64,000 nt of DNA from JADJWR01 sp964509545 (GTDB lineage Bacteria > Pseudomonadota > Gammaproteobacteria > Burkholderiales > Burkholderiaceae_F): contig CAZDXQ010000017.1 of NCBI GenBank assembly GCA_964509545.1, positions 6,977-70,976 on the forward strand. Reading direction: 5' to 3'. Shown in pieces: positions 47,473 through 56,974 of the stretch. The first letter of the stretch is position 1. Every line of letters begins with the position of its first letter. Under the pieces are notes generated by a model. It was not told where the DNA came from. It saw nothing but the letters and a program-made list of their open reading frames with translations, and ran no database searches. Both the position numbers and the translations under genes were made by a program.

Positions 47473-47478
47473 TATAAT
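47473..47478 (+). promoter_or_regulatory. Perfect -10 box (TATAAT) upstream of rppH
   Basis: TATAAT ends 31 bases before the rppH ATG in the short proS-rppH divergent region. The -35 position is weak. On the opposite strand the overlapping TTATAT could serve proS. Confidence 0.6.
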
Positions 47479-47509
47479 GGCCCGAGATGATAAGGCTTCA
47501 GGTGTTCGC

Positions 47510-48100
47510 ATGCTGGACAAGGAAGGCTATCGCCCGAATGTCGGCATCATTCTGCTGAACACGCGCAACGAGGTTTTCTGGGGCAAGCGTGTAAGACAAC
47601 ATTCCTGGCAGTTCCCGCAAGGCGGCATCAAGTACGGCGAATCGCCCGAGCAGGCGATGTATCGCGAGCTGTACGAAGAGATCGGGCTGCGCGCGGAGCA
47701 GGTCAGGATCGTTGCCCGCACCCGCGACTGGTTGCGCTACGACGTTCCGGAGCAGTGGATGCGACGCGAGTTGCGCGGCAACTATCGCGGCCAGAAGCAG
47801 ATCTGGTTCCTGCTGCGTCTGCTGGCGCGCGACTGCGATGTCTGCCTGCGCCGCTCGGAGAAACCTGAGTTCGATGCGTGGCGTTGGCACCCCTACTGGG
47901 TGCCGCTTGACGCGGTGGTCGAGTTCAAGCGCGATGTATACCAGCAGGCGCTGCTCGAACTGTCGCGCTACGCGTTCCGATCTTCGCGACGATCTCCGCA
48001 CGGCCCGCCGCCGCGGGCCGGCGTCGAGCGCAGAACCGAGACTGCGGACGAGGTTGGCTCGGCGCTGCCGCAGGTCGGGCCGCCGATCCCACCGCCCTGA
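47510..48100 (+). CDS. rppH: RNA pyrophosphohydrolase RppH
   Basis: RppH removes pyrophosphate from triphosphorylated mRNA 5' ends and starts RNase E-dependent decay. The 196-residue product begins MLDKEGYRPNVGIILLN, which is diagnostic, and has a Nudix box from Gly38 (GGIKYGESPEQAMYRELYEE with IGL after it). A Pro/Arg-rich tail of about 35 residues follows the domain. I start at ATG 47510; a longer in-frame start at 47417 would cross the TATAAT box. Confidence 0.95.
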   Translation: MLDKEGYRPNVGIILLNTRNEVFWGKRVRQHSWQFPQGGIKYGESPEQAMYRELYEEIGLRAEQVRIVARTRDWLRYDVPEQWMRRELRGNYRGQKQIWFLLRLLARDCDVCLRRSEKPEFDAWRWHPYWVPLDAVVEFKRDVYQQALLELSRYAFRSSRRSPHGPPPRAGVERRTETADEVGSALPQVGPPIPPP

Positions 48101-48111
48101 TCCGGCCGCCG

Positions 48112-49236
48112 CTACAGAACGACCAGGTTGTCTCGGTGGATGAGTTCGCGCTCCTCGACGAAGCCGAGCACGGCTTCGATTTCCGAGCTCGACCGCCGGG
48201 CGATGCGCTGAGCCTGTTCACTGCTGTAGTTGGCCAGGCCGCGCGCCACCTCGCGCCTGTCGGGACCGAGGCAGGTGATCACGTCGCCGCGGGCAAATTC
48301 GCCGTGAACTTCGACCACACCGATCGGTAGCAGGCTCTTGCCTTCGGCCGCAAGCGCCCGCGCCGCTCCGGCGTCGATGAGCACCCAGCCCTTGACCTGC
48401 AGGTGATCGGCGAGCCACTGCTTGCGTGCGGTCAACACCTCGGTTGACGCCAGCAGCTGCGTTCCTACGCGTTCGCCCTGCGCCAGCCGGACCAGTACGT
48501 CCTTCTCCCTGCCGCTCGCGATCACCGTGTGGGCGCCGCTGCGTGCCGCGCGCTTCGCGGCAAGTACCTTGGTGATCATGCCACCGCGCGCGATGTGGCT
48601 TCCGCTGCCGCCTGCGATCTTCTCCAGATACGGATCGCCGGCGGTGACCTCCTGCAGCAGCGTGGCCGACGGGTCGCGCCGCGGATCGGCGCTGTAGAGG
48701 CCGGCCTGGTCGGTCAGGATCACCAGGACATCGGCCTCGACCAGGTTGGCCGTCAACGCAGCCAGCGTGTCGTTGTCGCCGAACTTGATCTCGTCGGTGA
48801 CAACCGTGTCGTTTTCGTTGATCACTGGGACGACGCTCAACCCAAGTAACGTGAACAGCGTCGAACGAGCGTTCAGGTAGCGCACTCGATCGGCAAGATC
48901 CGCGTGCGTCAGCAGGATCTGCGCACTGCGGATGCCCAGCGCGGCGAAGGCGCTCTCATAAGCCTGTGCCAGCCCCATCTGCCCGACCGCGGCGGCGGCC
49001 TGCAGTTCGTGCACTTCACGCGGCCGCCGCGTCCAGCCGAGTCGTTGCATTCCCTCGGCGATTGCGCCGCTGGACACCAGCAGCACCTGCTTGCCAAGGG
49101 CGCGCAGCGCGCCGATCTGCTCGGCCCACTGGGCAATCGCGGCCCGGTCGAGCCCGCGACCCTCGTTGGTCACGAGACTGCTGCCGACTTTGATCACGAC
49201 GCGACCCGCCGTAGCCACGGCCGCGACCGAAGTCAC
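48112..49236 (-). CDS. proB: Glutamate 5-kinase
   Basis: ProB phosphorylates glutamate in the first step of proline synthesis. The 374-residue product has an amino-acid kinase domain (VVIKVGSSLVTNEG, LLVSSGAIAEGMQRLG, INENDTVVTDEIKFGDND) and a C-terminal PUA domain. It starts at GTG 49236, which overlaps the obgE stop (GTGA) and has AGGAGG five bases upstream. It ends the rplU-rpmA-obgE-proB unit. proA is not in the window. Confidence 0.96.
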   Translation of the reverse strand: MTSVAAVATAGRVVIKVGSSLVTNEGRGLDRAAIAQWAEQIGALRALGKQVLLVSSGAIAEGMQRLGWTRRPREVHELQAAAAVGQMGLAQAYESAFAALGIRSAQILLTHADLADRVRYLNARSTLFTLLGLSVVPVINENDTVVTDEIKFGDNDTLAALTANLVEADVLVILTDQAGLYSADPRRDPSATLLQEVTAGDPYLEKIAGGSGSHIARGGMITKVLAAKRAARSGAHTVIASGREKDVLVRLAQGERVGTQLLASTEVLTARKQWLADHLQVKGWVLIDAGAARALAAEGKSLLPIGVVEVHGEFARGDVITCLGPDRREVARGLANYSSEQAQRIARRSSSEIEAVLGFVEERELIHRDNLVVL

Positions 49237-50306
49237 AGAACCTCCTCGGCAACGGCCCCCGCCGCCTCGGCGACGCCCGTTCGGTCGCGCAGGGCAGCGA
49301 GTTCGTCCAGATGCCGCTGCACCGCAGCCATCAGTTCGCGGCAACCTTCGCCGGTCGCCGCGGAAACGAAGTACATCGGCGCCTTGGTCCGCAAGCGCCG
49401 GCGAAAGTCGACCTTCAGCCGCTCGCGCTCCTGAACACCGACCAGGTCGACTTTGTTGAAGACGAACCAGCGCGGCTTGCGCCACAGCGCCAGATCGTAT
49501 TTTTTCAGCTCGACCGTCAGCGCTCGCGCCTGCCGAACCGGGTCTGCGCCGGGATCGACCGGGGCGACATCGATCACGTGGAGCAGCAGCCTGGTACGGC
49601 TGAGATGTCGCAGGAATCGGTGCCCGAGGCCAGCACCTTCCGCCGCACCCTCAATCAGTCCCGGCACATCGGCGATGACGAAGCTTCTCTGCGAATCGAC
49701 ACGCACCACGCCAAGGTGCGGATACAGGGTCGTGAACGGATACTCAGCGATCTTCGGTCGCGCGTTCGACACGGCCGCGATCAGCGTCGACTTGCCGGCG
49801 TTGGGCAGACCGAGCAGCCCGACATCAGCCAGCACCTTGAGTTCCAGCCGCACTGAGCGGTGCTCGCCCGGCTGTCCGGGCGTCTTCTGCCTCGGCGCCC
49901 GGTTCGTGCTCGACTTGAAATGCAGGTTGCCGAGGCCGCCCGCTCCTCCCTTGGCGAGCAGCGCCCGTGCACCATCAGCCGCGAGGTCGGCCAGAATCTG
50001 TCCGGTCTCTTCGTCGATGACGACCGTTCCCACTGGCAGCCGCACTTCGACGTCCTTGCCTGACGCTCCGTAGCAATCCGAGCCGCGCCCATGCTCACCA
50101 TTTGCCGCGGCAATCTTTCGGCGGTAGCGATACTCGATAAGGGTGTTGATGTTGTTGTCGGCTACGGCCCAGACGCTGCCGCCACGGCCGCCATCACCGC
50201 CATCGGGACCGCCCTTGGGGATGAACTTTTCGCGCCGAAACGATGCGCAACCGTCGCCACCACGTCCGGCCTGCACCTCGATGCGCGCTTCGTCGACGAA
50301 TTTCAT
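49233..50306 (-). CDS. obgE: Obg-family GTPase ObgE/CgtA
   Basis: Obg is a GTPase needed for late 50S ribosome assembly. The 357-residue product has the glycine-rich Obg fold (about 1-158; GGDGCASFRREKFIPKGGPD) and a G domain with GLPNAGKSTL, DVPGLIEGAAEG and NKVDL. There is no long C-terminal extension. It lies 95 bases after rpmA, beyond a terminator, so transcription must read through or restart. Confidence 0.97.
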   Translation of the reverse strand: MKFVDEARIEVQAGRGGDGCASFRREKFIPKGGPDGGDGGRGGSVWAVADNNINTLIEYRYRRKIAAANGEHGRGSDCYGASGKDVEVRLPVGTVVIDEETGQILADLAADGARALLAKGGAGGLGNLHFKSSTNRAPRQKTPGQPGEHRSVRLELKVLADVGLLGLPNAGKSTLIAAVSNARPKIAEYPFTTLYPHLGVVRVDSQRSFVIADVPGLIEGAAEGAGLGHRFLRHLSRTRLLLHVIDVAPVDPGADPVRQARALTVELKKYDLALWRKPRWFVFNKVDLVGVQERERLKVDFRRRLRTKAPMYFVSAATGEGCRELMAAVQRHLDELAALRDRTGVAEAAGAVAEEVL

Positions 50307-50320
50307 GGATTGACGTCAAA

Positions 50321-50351
50321 GCAAAAGGCCCTGCCGGAAACCGGCAGGGCC
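50321..50351 (-). terminator. Terminator hairpin between rpmA and obgE
   Basis: GGCCCTGCCGG (50327-50337) and CCGGCAGGGCC (50341-50351) form a perfect 11-bp stem with an AAA loop. On the minus strand it is followed by TTTTGCTTTG. It sits about 50 bases after the rpmA stop and would let ribosomal protein mRNA outnumber obgE mRNA. Confidence 0.85.
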
Positions 50352-50400
50352 CTACTGGTCCGTACGCAGCAGCGGGCGAAGGCCCGCGCGGTCGCGCGAC

Positions 50401-50661
50401 CTACTGCTGGGTGCGTACGCTCACGGTCCGCCGGTTCTGGGCACCGCGAACATCAAAGTGGACCCGTCCGTCGATCAGGGCAAAGAGCGTGTGATCCCGC
50501 CCTACGCCAACATTATCGCCCGCGTGAAACTGAGTGCCGCGCTGACGGACGATGATCGAGCCGGCGCTGATCGACTCGCCGCCGTAGACCTTCACCCCCA
50601 GCCGCTTGGCCTGTGAATCGCGACCGTTTCGCGACGATCCGCCTGCCTTCTTGTGTGCCAT
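50401..50661 (-). CDS. rpmA: 50S ribosomal protein L27
   Basis: L27 reaches the peptidyl-transferase centre of the large subunit. The 86-residue product starts MAHKKAGGSSRNGRDS and contains GSIIVRQRGTQFHAG, both diagnostic. The chosen ATG at 50661 lies 37 bases after rplU. No cleavable N-terminal leader is present, unlike the Firmicutes form. Confidence 0.97.
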   Translation of the reverse strand: MAHKKAGGSSRNGRDSQAKRLGVKVYGGESISAGSIIVRQRGTQFHAGDNVGVGRDHTLFALIDGRVHFDVRGAQNRRTVSVRTQQ

Positions 50662-50698
50662 TTGCAGCCTCTTGTTACCGACGCGCCGCGCCCGTAGT

Positions 50699-51007
50699 TC
50701 AACTGATCGACTCGATGCGGACCTCGGTGAAGTTCTGCCGATGTCCACCGTGCTTCTGGAAGTGCTTGCGCCGGCGCATCTTGAAAATCGTCACCTTGGC
50801 GTGGCGCCCGTGCGCAAGCACTTTCGCCTTCACCGAAACACCAGCGACACGCGGCGAGCCGACGCGCACCTCCGCGCCATCGGCCACTGCCAGGACCTCA
50901 TCGAAGGTGATCTCGGCGCCTGGTTCGGCGGCGATCGATTCGACCTTCAATGCCTGCCCCGGCGCCACCCGATACTGCTTGCCGCCCGTCCTGATCACCG
51001 CGTACAT
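50699..51007 (-). CDS. rplU: 50S ribosomal protein L21
   Basis: L21 binds 23S rRNA together with L20. The 102-residue product begins MYAVIRTGGKQYRVAPG and carries the basic signature KMRRRKHFQKHGGHRQ. It is first in the rplU-rpmA operon and is preceded by a good sigma-70 promoter. Confidence 0.97.
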   Translation of the reverse strand: MYAVIRTGGKQYRVAPGQALKVESIAAEPGAEITFDEVLAVADGAEVRVGSPRVAGVSVKAKVLAHGRHAKVTIFKMRRRKHFQKHGGHRQNFTEVRIESIS

Positions 51008-51084
51008 GGTTCCTGTCCCCGCCGGAGCGCACCGCGCCCACTACCACCGGCACCAAGGCGCCGGAGAAACTTCGAAAGCTTATG

Positions 51085-51113
51085 ATTTTCGCCGGACTCG
51101 ATGTCGCTGTCAA
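51085..51113 (-). promoter_or_regulatory. Sigma-70 promoter of the rplU-rpmA operon
   Basis: On the minus strand TTGACA (51108-51113) and GAAAAT (51085-51090) are 17 bases apart, placing the start site about 70 bases before rplU. Confidence 0.7.
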
Positions 51114-51216
51114 ACGACATGCACGGCCCTGCGGAGGCAGTACAGCATCGCGACGAGGCGCGGTGCGGCAAGGCGCAGCCGCCGGCCGCGGCGGGCAGTC
51201 TGCAGACGGCGGGCAC

Positions 51217-51222
51217 CTATAA
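51217..51222 (+). promoter_or_regulatory. Perfect -10 box (TATAAT) upstream of ispB
   Basis: TATAAT lies 39 bases before the proposed TTG start. The matching -35 (GCAGTC at 17 bases) is poor. Confidence 0.55.
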
Positions 51223-51261
51223 TGTGGCCGTTCGAGTCGCCCTCTGAAGACGAGCACTGCC

Positions 51262-52263
51262 TTGACAGCCGCGTTGTCGGAATCCGGGCCCGCAACGAGT
51301 TCGCTGGCCCAGATCCTCGCGCCGGTCGCGGAGGATCTGCGCTCGGTCGACCGCGAGATCAGGGCGCGGCTCACCTCCGACGTCGCGCTGATCGGCACCG
51401 TTGCCGACTACATCATCGCCGCGGGCGGGAAACGACTTCGGCCGGCCGTACTGCTGATGATGGCGAGAGCGTTGGGCTACCAGGGTCGGGCGCACGTCCT
51501 GCTTGCTGCGGTCATCGAGTTCATCCATACCGCCACACTCTTGCACGACGACGTGGTCGACGAATCGCAGCTTCGTCGCGGGCGGGAAACCGCCAATGCC
51601 TGCTTTGGCAACGCCGCCAGCGTCCTTGTCGGCGATTTTCTCTATTCGCGCGCCTTCCAGATGATGGTGGAGGCCGGCGAGATGCGTGTGATGCAGATTC
51701 TTGCCGACGCGACCAATCGGATCGCCGAGGGCGAGGTTCTGCAGCTGATGAACGTGCACGATCCGTCAGTCGATGAGCAGCGCTACCTCGAAGTTGTCGG
51801 GCGCAAGACGGCGGCGCTGTTCGAGGCGGCCGCGCGAATTGCCGCCGTGATCGCTGGCGCTGACCCTCTGCTCGAGGAGGCCGCGGCCCGCTATGGCGCC
51901 GGACTAGGAATCGCCTTCCAGATGATCGACGATGTGCTCGACTATTCCGGCCATGTCGAAGACATCGGCAAGCAACTCGGTGATGACCTTCGCGAAGGCA
52001 AGGTGACGCTACCGCTGATACATGCAATGCAGATGGCCGGCACCGCCCAGCGGCGGCAGATCGAGTTGGCCATACGCGAGGGTGGCGGCGATTTTGCCGA
52101 GATCGCCAGGATCGTGCAGGCAAACGGCTCGATCTCATACGTGCGGCAGCGAGCGAGTGAAGAATCGCGGCGGGCGACAGCGGCCGCGGCCGTCCTGCCA
52201 GCGTCAGTCTTCAGGGAATCTTTGCTACACTTAAACGCTTTTGCGATGGGCCGTGACCGCTGA
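51262..52263 (+). CDS. ispB: Octaprenyl-type polyprenyl diphosphate synthase
   Basis: This enzyme makes the isoprenoid side chain of ubiquinone. The 333-residue product has both aspartate-rich motifs (LLHDDVVDES and MIDDVLDYSG), GGKRLRPA for IPP binding, and GDFLYSRAFQMM. Close similarity to E. coli IspB suggests a C40 product, but chain length is not proven by sequence. The start is TTG 51262; downstream TTG codons are possible. It is divergent from rplU, a widely conserved pairing. Confidence 0.94.
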   Translation: MTAALSESGPATSSLAQILAPVAEDLRSVDREIRARLTSDVALIGTVADYIIAAGGKRLRPAVLLMMARALGYQGRAHVLLAAVIEFIHTATLLHDDVVDESQLRRGRETANACFGNAASVLVGDFLYSRAFQMMVEAGEMRVMQILADATNRIAEGEVLQLMNVHDPSVDEQRYLEVVGRKTAALFEAAARIAAVIAGADPLLEEAAARYGAGLGIAFQMIDDVLDYSGHVEDIGKQLGDDLREGKVTLPLIHAMQMAGTAQRRQIELAIREGGGDFAEIARIVQANGSISYVRQRASEESRRATAAAAVLPASVFRESLLHLNAFAMGRDR

Positions 52264-52329
52264 CCGTGGGAACGGTTCGACGCAGATCGGCATTAATGGC
52301 ACGACATTGCTCGGCCAAGAATGTCGCGT

Positions 52330-52406
<77 letters not shown>

Positions 52407-52454
52407 CTTCTCGCCCTGCCCCTGTAGGCTGTCGGGCCCGCAGGAGCTTGTCTA

Positions 52455-53756
52455 GTGGAAAGTTTCCCTCTCTGGGCGCAACTTCTCGCCCTCTTCGTGC
52501 TCCTCCTTCTGTCGGCGTTCTTCTCGATCGCCGAAACGTCGATGATGGCCATGAGCCGCCTTCGACTGCGCCATCTGGTGCGCGAAGGCAGCCGGGCAGC
52601 GCGGCTGACCCAGTTCCTGCTCGACCGGACCGACCGCCTGCTCGGTGTGATCCTCCTCGGCAACAACCTCGTCAACAATGTGCTGGCCACGCTGGTGACC
52701 GCACTGGCCATCTTTCACTTTGGTCACAGCGAATGGGTGCTGGCAATTGCCGCGGGCGCGCTGACCTTCGCCATCCTCGTATTCGCCGAGATCACGCCGA
52801 AAGTGATCGGCGCAACTTACCCGGAGCGCATCGCCTTGCCGGCCAGCTTTGCGCTGGCGCTGCTCCTCAAGGTGGCGACGCCGCTCGTCTGGTTTGTCAA
52901 TCTGTTCGTGCGGGCGGTGCTGTGGGTACTGCGCATACCCCGCCGGGAAGGCAGCGAGGCGACCCAACTGACGCCGCAGGAACTGCGCACCATCGTCCTC
53001 GAAGGCGGGAATTTCATTCCCTCCAAGCACCGCAGCATCCTGCTGAATCTGTTCGACCTCGAGCAACTCACGGTCGACGACATCATGACGCCACGCGCGC
53101 GCGTTGAGGCGCTGGACATTTCGCTGCCAGCGGAGGCGATCGGCCACCAGTTGATGACCTGCTACCACAACAAACTGCCTGTTTTCGAGGGTGACATCGC
53201 GCGCGTGCTCGGCGTGCTGCACGTTCGCAAGCTCTTGCCGCTGCTCGGCCAACAGGCGCTCAGTGCCGAGCAGATCCGCGAAAGGATCATCCGGCCATAT
53301 TTCATACCGACCGGAACGCCATTGCTGCAGCAATTGCAGATGTTCCAGGATAACCGGCAGCGGGTGGGTCTCGTCGTCGACGAGTACGGCGACGTGCTCG
53401 GCCTGGTGACGCTCGAGGACATCATCGAGGAGATCGTCGGCGAATTTACGACGCCGGCTCCAGGCGTCGGAAGTGCCGGGCTGCGCTGGCCGGCGGAGGG
53501 CCAGATTGTGGTCGATGGCAGCGTCGCACTGCGGGAACTGAATCGCCGGCTGCATCTGCGCTTCCCTCTCGAGGGTCCGCGCACGCTCAACGGCCTGCTG
53601 CTGGAGCACCTGCAGGAAATTCCGGATGCGCCTTGCTGCATTCGCTTCGAGGACTGCATCGTCGAGGTCATCCAGATCGATGAGCAGGCGGTGCGCAGCG
53701 CACGGCTGATCCGCATTCGGCGGCCCGCCGGCAGCGGTTTACGCGGGACGGATTAG
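52455..53756 (+). CDS. HlyC/CorC (CNNM) family transporter
   Basis: A 433-residue inner-membrane protein: CNNM/DUF21 membrane domain with about four helices (residues 5-155, with SAFFSIAETSMMAMSR and LGVILLGNNLVNNVLATL), a CBS pair (about 205-330, VDDIMTPRARV and LVVDEYGDVLGLVTLEDI), and a C-terminal CorC_HlyC domain. The family handles magnesium or cobalt efflux; the haemolysin name is historical. The start is GTG 52455 with AGGAG eight bases upstream. It precedes pilB, as in related genomes. Confidence 0.92.
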   Translation: MESFPLWAQLLALFVLLLLSAFFSIAETSMMAMSRLRLRHLVREGSRAARLTQFLLDRTDRLLGVILLGNNLVNNVLATLVTALAIFHFGHSEWVLAIAAGALTFAILVFAEITPKVIGATYPERIALPASFALALLLKVATPLVWFVNLFVRAVLWVLRIPRREGSEATQLTPQELRTIVLEGGNFIPSKHRSILLNLFDLEQLTVDDIMTPRARVEALDISLPAEAIGHQLMTCYHNKLPVFEGDIARVLGVLHVRKLLPLLGQQALSAEQIRERIIRPYFIPTGTPLLQQLQMFQDNRQRVGLVVDEYGDVLGLVTLEDIIEEIVGEFTTPAPGVGSAGLRWPAEGQIVVDGSVALRELNRRLHLRFPLEGPRTLNGLLLEHLQEIPDAPCCIRFEDCIVEVIQIDEQAVRSARLIRIRRPAGSGLRGTD

Positions 53757-53790
53757 GCCATCTCGTGAGGCGAACAGGGGCTGCACTTGC

Positions 53791-53819
53791 TTTACAAACG
53801 CCTGTCGTGTGGGCACTAT
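53791..53819 (+). promoter_or_regulatory. Possible promoter of the pilB-pilC-pilD operon
   Basis: TTTACA and CACTAT are separated by 17 bases in the 161-base gap before pilB. The match is moderate only. No sigma-54 (-24/-12) pattern is apparent here. Confidence 0.35.
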
Positions 53820-53917
53820 TTTGTCGCTTCGTGGGCCCTCACTCGCACCCGCGGGAGTAATGTTTCGCCGGGCAGGCCGCTGAAACGAAACCAGCTTCAT
53901 ATCGCGTCTGATCGATC

Positions 53918-55657
53918 GTGTCCGCTGTCAGTCAGAACACCGTCGTCGCTGCCAGTTCGCTGACCGGACTGGCGCGCGCGCTCGTGCAGCAAGGCAGGCT
54001 GCGTCCGGATCGCGCCGAGACCCTGGCCCGCAAGGCCGCCCAGTCCAGCACGCTGTTCATTGACGAACTGGTCGGCGCCGCCGAATCGACCGGGCTGGCG
54101 CCGGGACAGATTGCCCGCTTCGCCGCGGAGACTTTCGGCCATCCGCTGCTCGACCTCAGCGCCCTTGACACCGACCAGTTGCCGGGCGATGTCATCGACA
54201 AGAAGCTGGTCAGTTCGCTGCGCGTGCTGGCAGTGCGCAAGCGCGGCAACCGCCTCGCCGTCGCGGTGTCCGACCCGACCAACGTCCAGGCGCTGGACCA
54301 GGTCAAGTTCCAGACGCAGCTGGCGCTGGAAATCGTCGTCGTCGAACACGACAAGCTGCTGAAGCTGATCGAATCGACCACGCAGACCGCGGCGCAGTCG
54401 CTGGAGAAGCTGGTCGACGACGATATCGACTTCAGCGACCTGCTGTCCGAGTCGCCTGACACGTCGCCCGACGAATCGCAGGTTGACATCGACGATGCGC
54501 CGGTCGTTCGCTTCCTGCAGAAGCTTCTGCTCGACGCCATCGGCGACGGCGCTTCCGACCTGCACTTCGAGCCGTACGAGAAGTTCTACCGGATCCGTTT
54601 CCGTGTCGACGGCGTGCTGCGCGAGGTGACGCAGCCACCGCTGGCGATCAGGGACCGGCTGGTCACGCGGATCAAAGTGATCTCGAAGCTCGACATCTCG
54701 GAAAAGCGGGTGCCGCAGGACGGGCGAATGAAGCTCTCGCTTGGCGGGCAGCGGGCGATCGACTTCCGCGTCAGCACGCTGCCGACGCTGTTTGGCGAGA
54801 AGGTCGTGATGCGGATCTTGGATCCGACACAGGCCAAGCTGGGCATCGATGCGCTCGGCTATGAACCCGAGCAGAAGACGATTCTGCTGGACGCCATCAA
54901 ACGTCCGTACGGAATGGTACTGGTGACGGGCCCCACCGGCAGCGGCAAGACGGTGTCGCTATACACGTGCCTGAACATCCTGAACCAGCCGGGCGTGAAC
55001 ATATCGACAGCGGAGGATCCGGCCGAGATCCAGCTGGCTGGCATCAACCAGGTCAACGTCAACGAGAAGGCGGGGTTGACCTTCGCCAATGCGATGCGAT
55101 CGTTCCTGCGCCAGGACCCGGACATCATCATGGTCGGCGAGATCCGCGACCTTGAGACCGCCGACATCGCCATCAAGGCGGCGCAGACCGGTCACATGGT
55201 GATGTCAACGCTGCATACCAACGATGCGCCATCGACGCTGACGCGGCTGGCCAACATGGGCGTGCCGGCGTTCAACATCGTCTCGTCGGTGATCCTGATC
55301 ACCGCCCAGCGATTGGCGCGACGGCTGTGCTCATGCAAGCAGCCAGCCGAGCTCGGCGAGGATGCCCTGCTCGCCGCCGGCTTTGCCCAGACCGAGATCG
55401 ATGGCTCGTGGGTGCCGTACAAGCCGGTGGGCTGCGACCGCTGCAAGGGTTCGGGCTACAAAGGGCGCGTCGGCATCTACGAGGTGATGCCGATCACCGA
55501 AGCGATCCAGCACATCATCCTAAGAGGCGGCAGCTCGATCGAGATCGCGCAGCAGGCGCAGCGCGACGGGGTCAGGAACCTGCGTCAGTCCGGCCTGCTC
55601 AAGGTCAAGCAGGGCGTGACCTCACTCGAGGAAGTTCTCGGCTGCACCAACGAGTGA
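53918..55657 (+). CDS. pilB: Type IV pilus extension ATPase PilB
   Basis: PilB powers pilus polymerisation at the inner membrane. The 579-residue product has the N-terminal T2SSE_N domain, Walker A GPTGSGKT near residue 338, the Asp box and His box, Walker B-like DPDIIMVGEIRD, and the metal-binding cysteines CSCKQP...CDRCKGSGYKG near the end. It starts at GTG 53918. It leads pilB-pilC-pilD, the assembly core of type IV pili. Confidence 0.96.
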   Translation: MSAVSQNTVVAASSLTGLARALVQQGRLRPDRAETLARKAAQSSTLFIDELVGAAESTGLAPGQIARFAAETFGHPLLDLSALDTDQLPGDVIDKKLVSSLRVLAVRKRGNRLAVAVSDPTNVQALDQVKFQTQLALEIVVVEHDKLLKLIESTTQTAAQSLEKLVDDDIDFSDLLSESPDTSPDESQVDIDDAPVVRFLQKLLLDAIGDGASDLHFEPYEKFYRIRFRVDGVLREVTQPPLAIRDRLVTRIKVISKLDISEKRVPQDGRMKLSLGGQRAIDFRVSTLPTLFGEKVVMRILDPTQAKLGIDALGYEPEQKTILLDAIKRPYGMVLVTGPTGSGKTVSLYTCLNILNQPGVNISTAEDPAEIQLAGINQVNVNEKAGLTFANAMRSFLRQDPDIIMVGEIRDLETADIAIKAAQTGHMVMSTLHTNDAPSTLTRLANMGVPAFNIVSSVILITAQRLARRLCSCKQPAELGEDALLAAGFAQTEIDGSWVPYKPVGCDRCKGSGYKGRVGIYEVMPITEAIQHIILRGGSSIEIAQQAQRDGVRNLRQSGLLKVKQGVTSLEEVLGCTNE

Positions 55658-55683
55658 GCGCTTAACACGGAGTCGACGAGTTC

Positions 55684-56916
55684 ATGGCAACAGGCGCAAT
55701 CGCGAAGACCCGTGCGGCAGCGGTGCAGGAATCGCTGTTCGTATGGGAAGGCAGGGACAAGACCGGCAAGATCGTGCGCGGCGAGATGCGCGCCGGCGGC
55801 GAATCGGTGGTTGCGGCGGCCCTGCGCCGCCGGGGCATCGCGCAGCCAAAGATCAAGAAGCAGGCCTTCTCGCGCGGAAAGAAGATTTCCGAGAAGGACC
55901 TGGCGCTGTTCACGCGCCAGCTGTCGACGATGCTCCGCGCCGGCGTGCCGCTGATGCAGAGCTTTGACATCATCTCGCGCGGCCACAGCAACCCGTCGAT
56001 GTCTCGCCTTCTGATGGACATCCGCGCCGACGTCGAGACGGGTACCAGCCTGAACCAGGCATTCCGCAAGTACCCGCTGTACTTCGATCCGCTGTTCTGC
56101 AACCTGGTCGCCGCCGGCGAGCAGGCGGGTATCCTGGAAACGCTGCTCGACCGCCTGGCCACGTACAAGGAAAAGACGCTGGCGCTGAAGGGCAAGATCA
56201 AGAAAGCGCTCTTCTATCCGGTGATGATCATCCTGGTCGCAGTCTTGATCACGGCGATCATCATGTATTTCGTCATCCCGTCGTTCAAGCAGGTGTTCAC
56301 CAGCTTCGGCGCCGACCTGCCCTATCCGACGCTGGTCGTGATCGCAATGTCCGACTTCGTCGTCGCGCATTGGTACTGGCTCCTGTTCGGGTCCCTCGGC
56401 GCGGGGTATTTCGCCTATCAGTCCTGGCGTCGCAACCCGAGCTTCCAGCGCCTTGTCGACCGCTACATGCTGCGCATCCCCGTCATCGGTGAACTGCTGC
56501 AGAAGGCTTCGGTCGCGCGCTGGGCACGCACGCTGTCGACGACGTTTGCCGCCGGCGTGCCGCTGGTCGATGCCCTTGACTCGGTCGGCCCGGCGGCGGG
56601 CAACGCGGTATACAAGGACGCGACCAAGCAGGTGCAGTCCGAGGTCAACGTCGGCACCAGTCTGGCGCAGGCGATGCAGAACACCGGCGTTTTTCCCAAC
56701 ATGGCGGTGCAGATGACCAGCATCGGCGAAGAATCCGGCGCTCTCGACTCGATGCTTTCGAAGGTGGCCGACTATTACGAGCGCGAGGTCGACGAAACGG
56801 TCGATGCGCTGGCCAGCCTGATCGAGCCAGTGATCATGGTCGTGCTCGGCGTGATCATCGGCGGCATCGTCGTGGCAATCTACCTGCCGATCTTCAAGCT
56901 CGGTCAGGTCGTCTGA
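55684..56916 (+). CDS. pilC: Type IV pilus inner-membrane platform protein PilC
   Basis: PilC is the membrane platform on which PilB and PilT act. The 410-residue product has two T2SSF repeats (about 75-198 and 278-400) and three to four membrane spans. LFTRQLSTMLRAGVPLMQSF opens the first repeat, and WARTLSTTFAAGVPLVDALD the second. It follows pilB by 26 bases. Confidence 0.96.
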   Translation: MATGAIAKTRAAAVQESLFVWEGRDKTGKIVRGEMRAGGESVVAAALRRRGIAQPKIKKQAFSRGKKISEKDLALFTRQLSTMLRAGVPLMQSFDIISRGHSNPSMSRLLMDIRADVETGTSLNQAFRKYPLYFDPLFCNLVAAGEQAGILETLLDRLATYKEKTLALKGKIKKALFYPVMIILVAVLITAIIMYFVIPSFKQVFTSFGADLPYPTLVVIAMSDFVVAHWYWLLFGSLGAGYFAYQSWRRNPSFQRLVDRYMLRIPVIGELLQKASVARWARTLSTTFAAGVPLVDALDSVGPAAGNAVYKDATKQVQSEVNVGTSLAQAMQNTGVFPNMAVQMTSIGEESGALDSMLSKVADYYEREVDETVDALASLIEPVIMVVLGVIIGGIVVAIYLPIFKLGQVV

Positions 56917-56974
56917 ACGAAGAAACAGGGGTCGCCCGCGGCGGTCACGGCCCGCTGCGCGCCGCCACGGACGC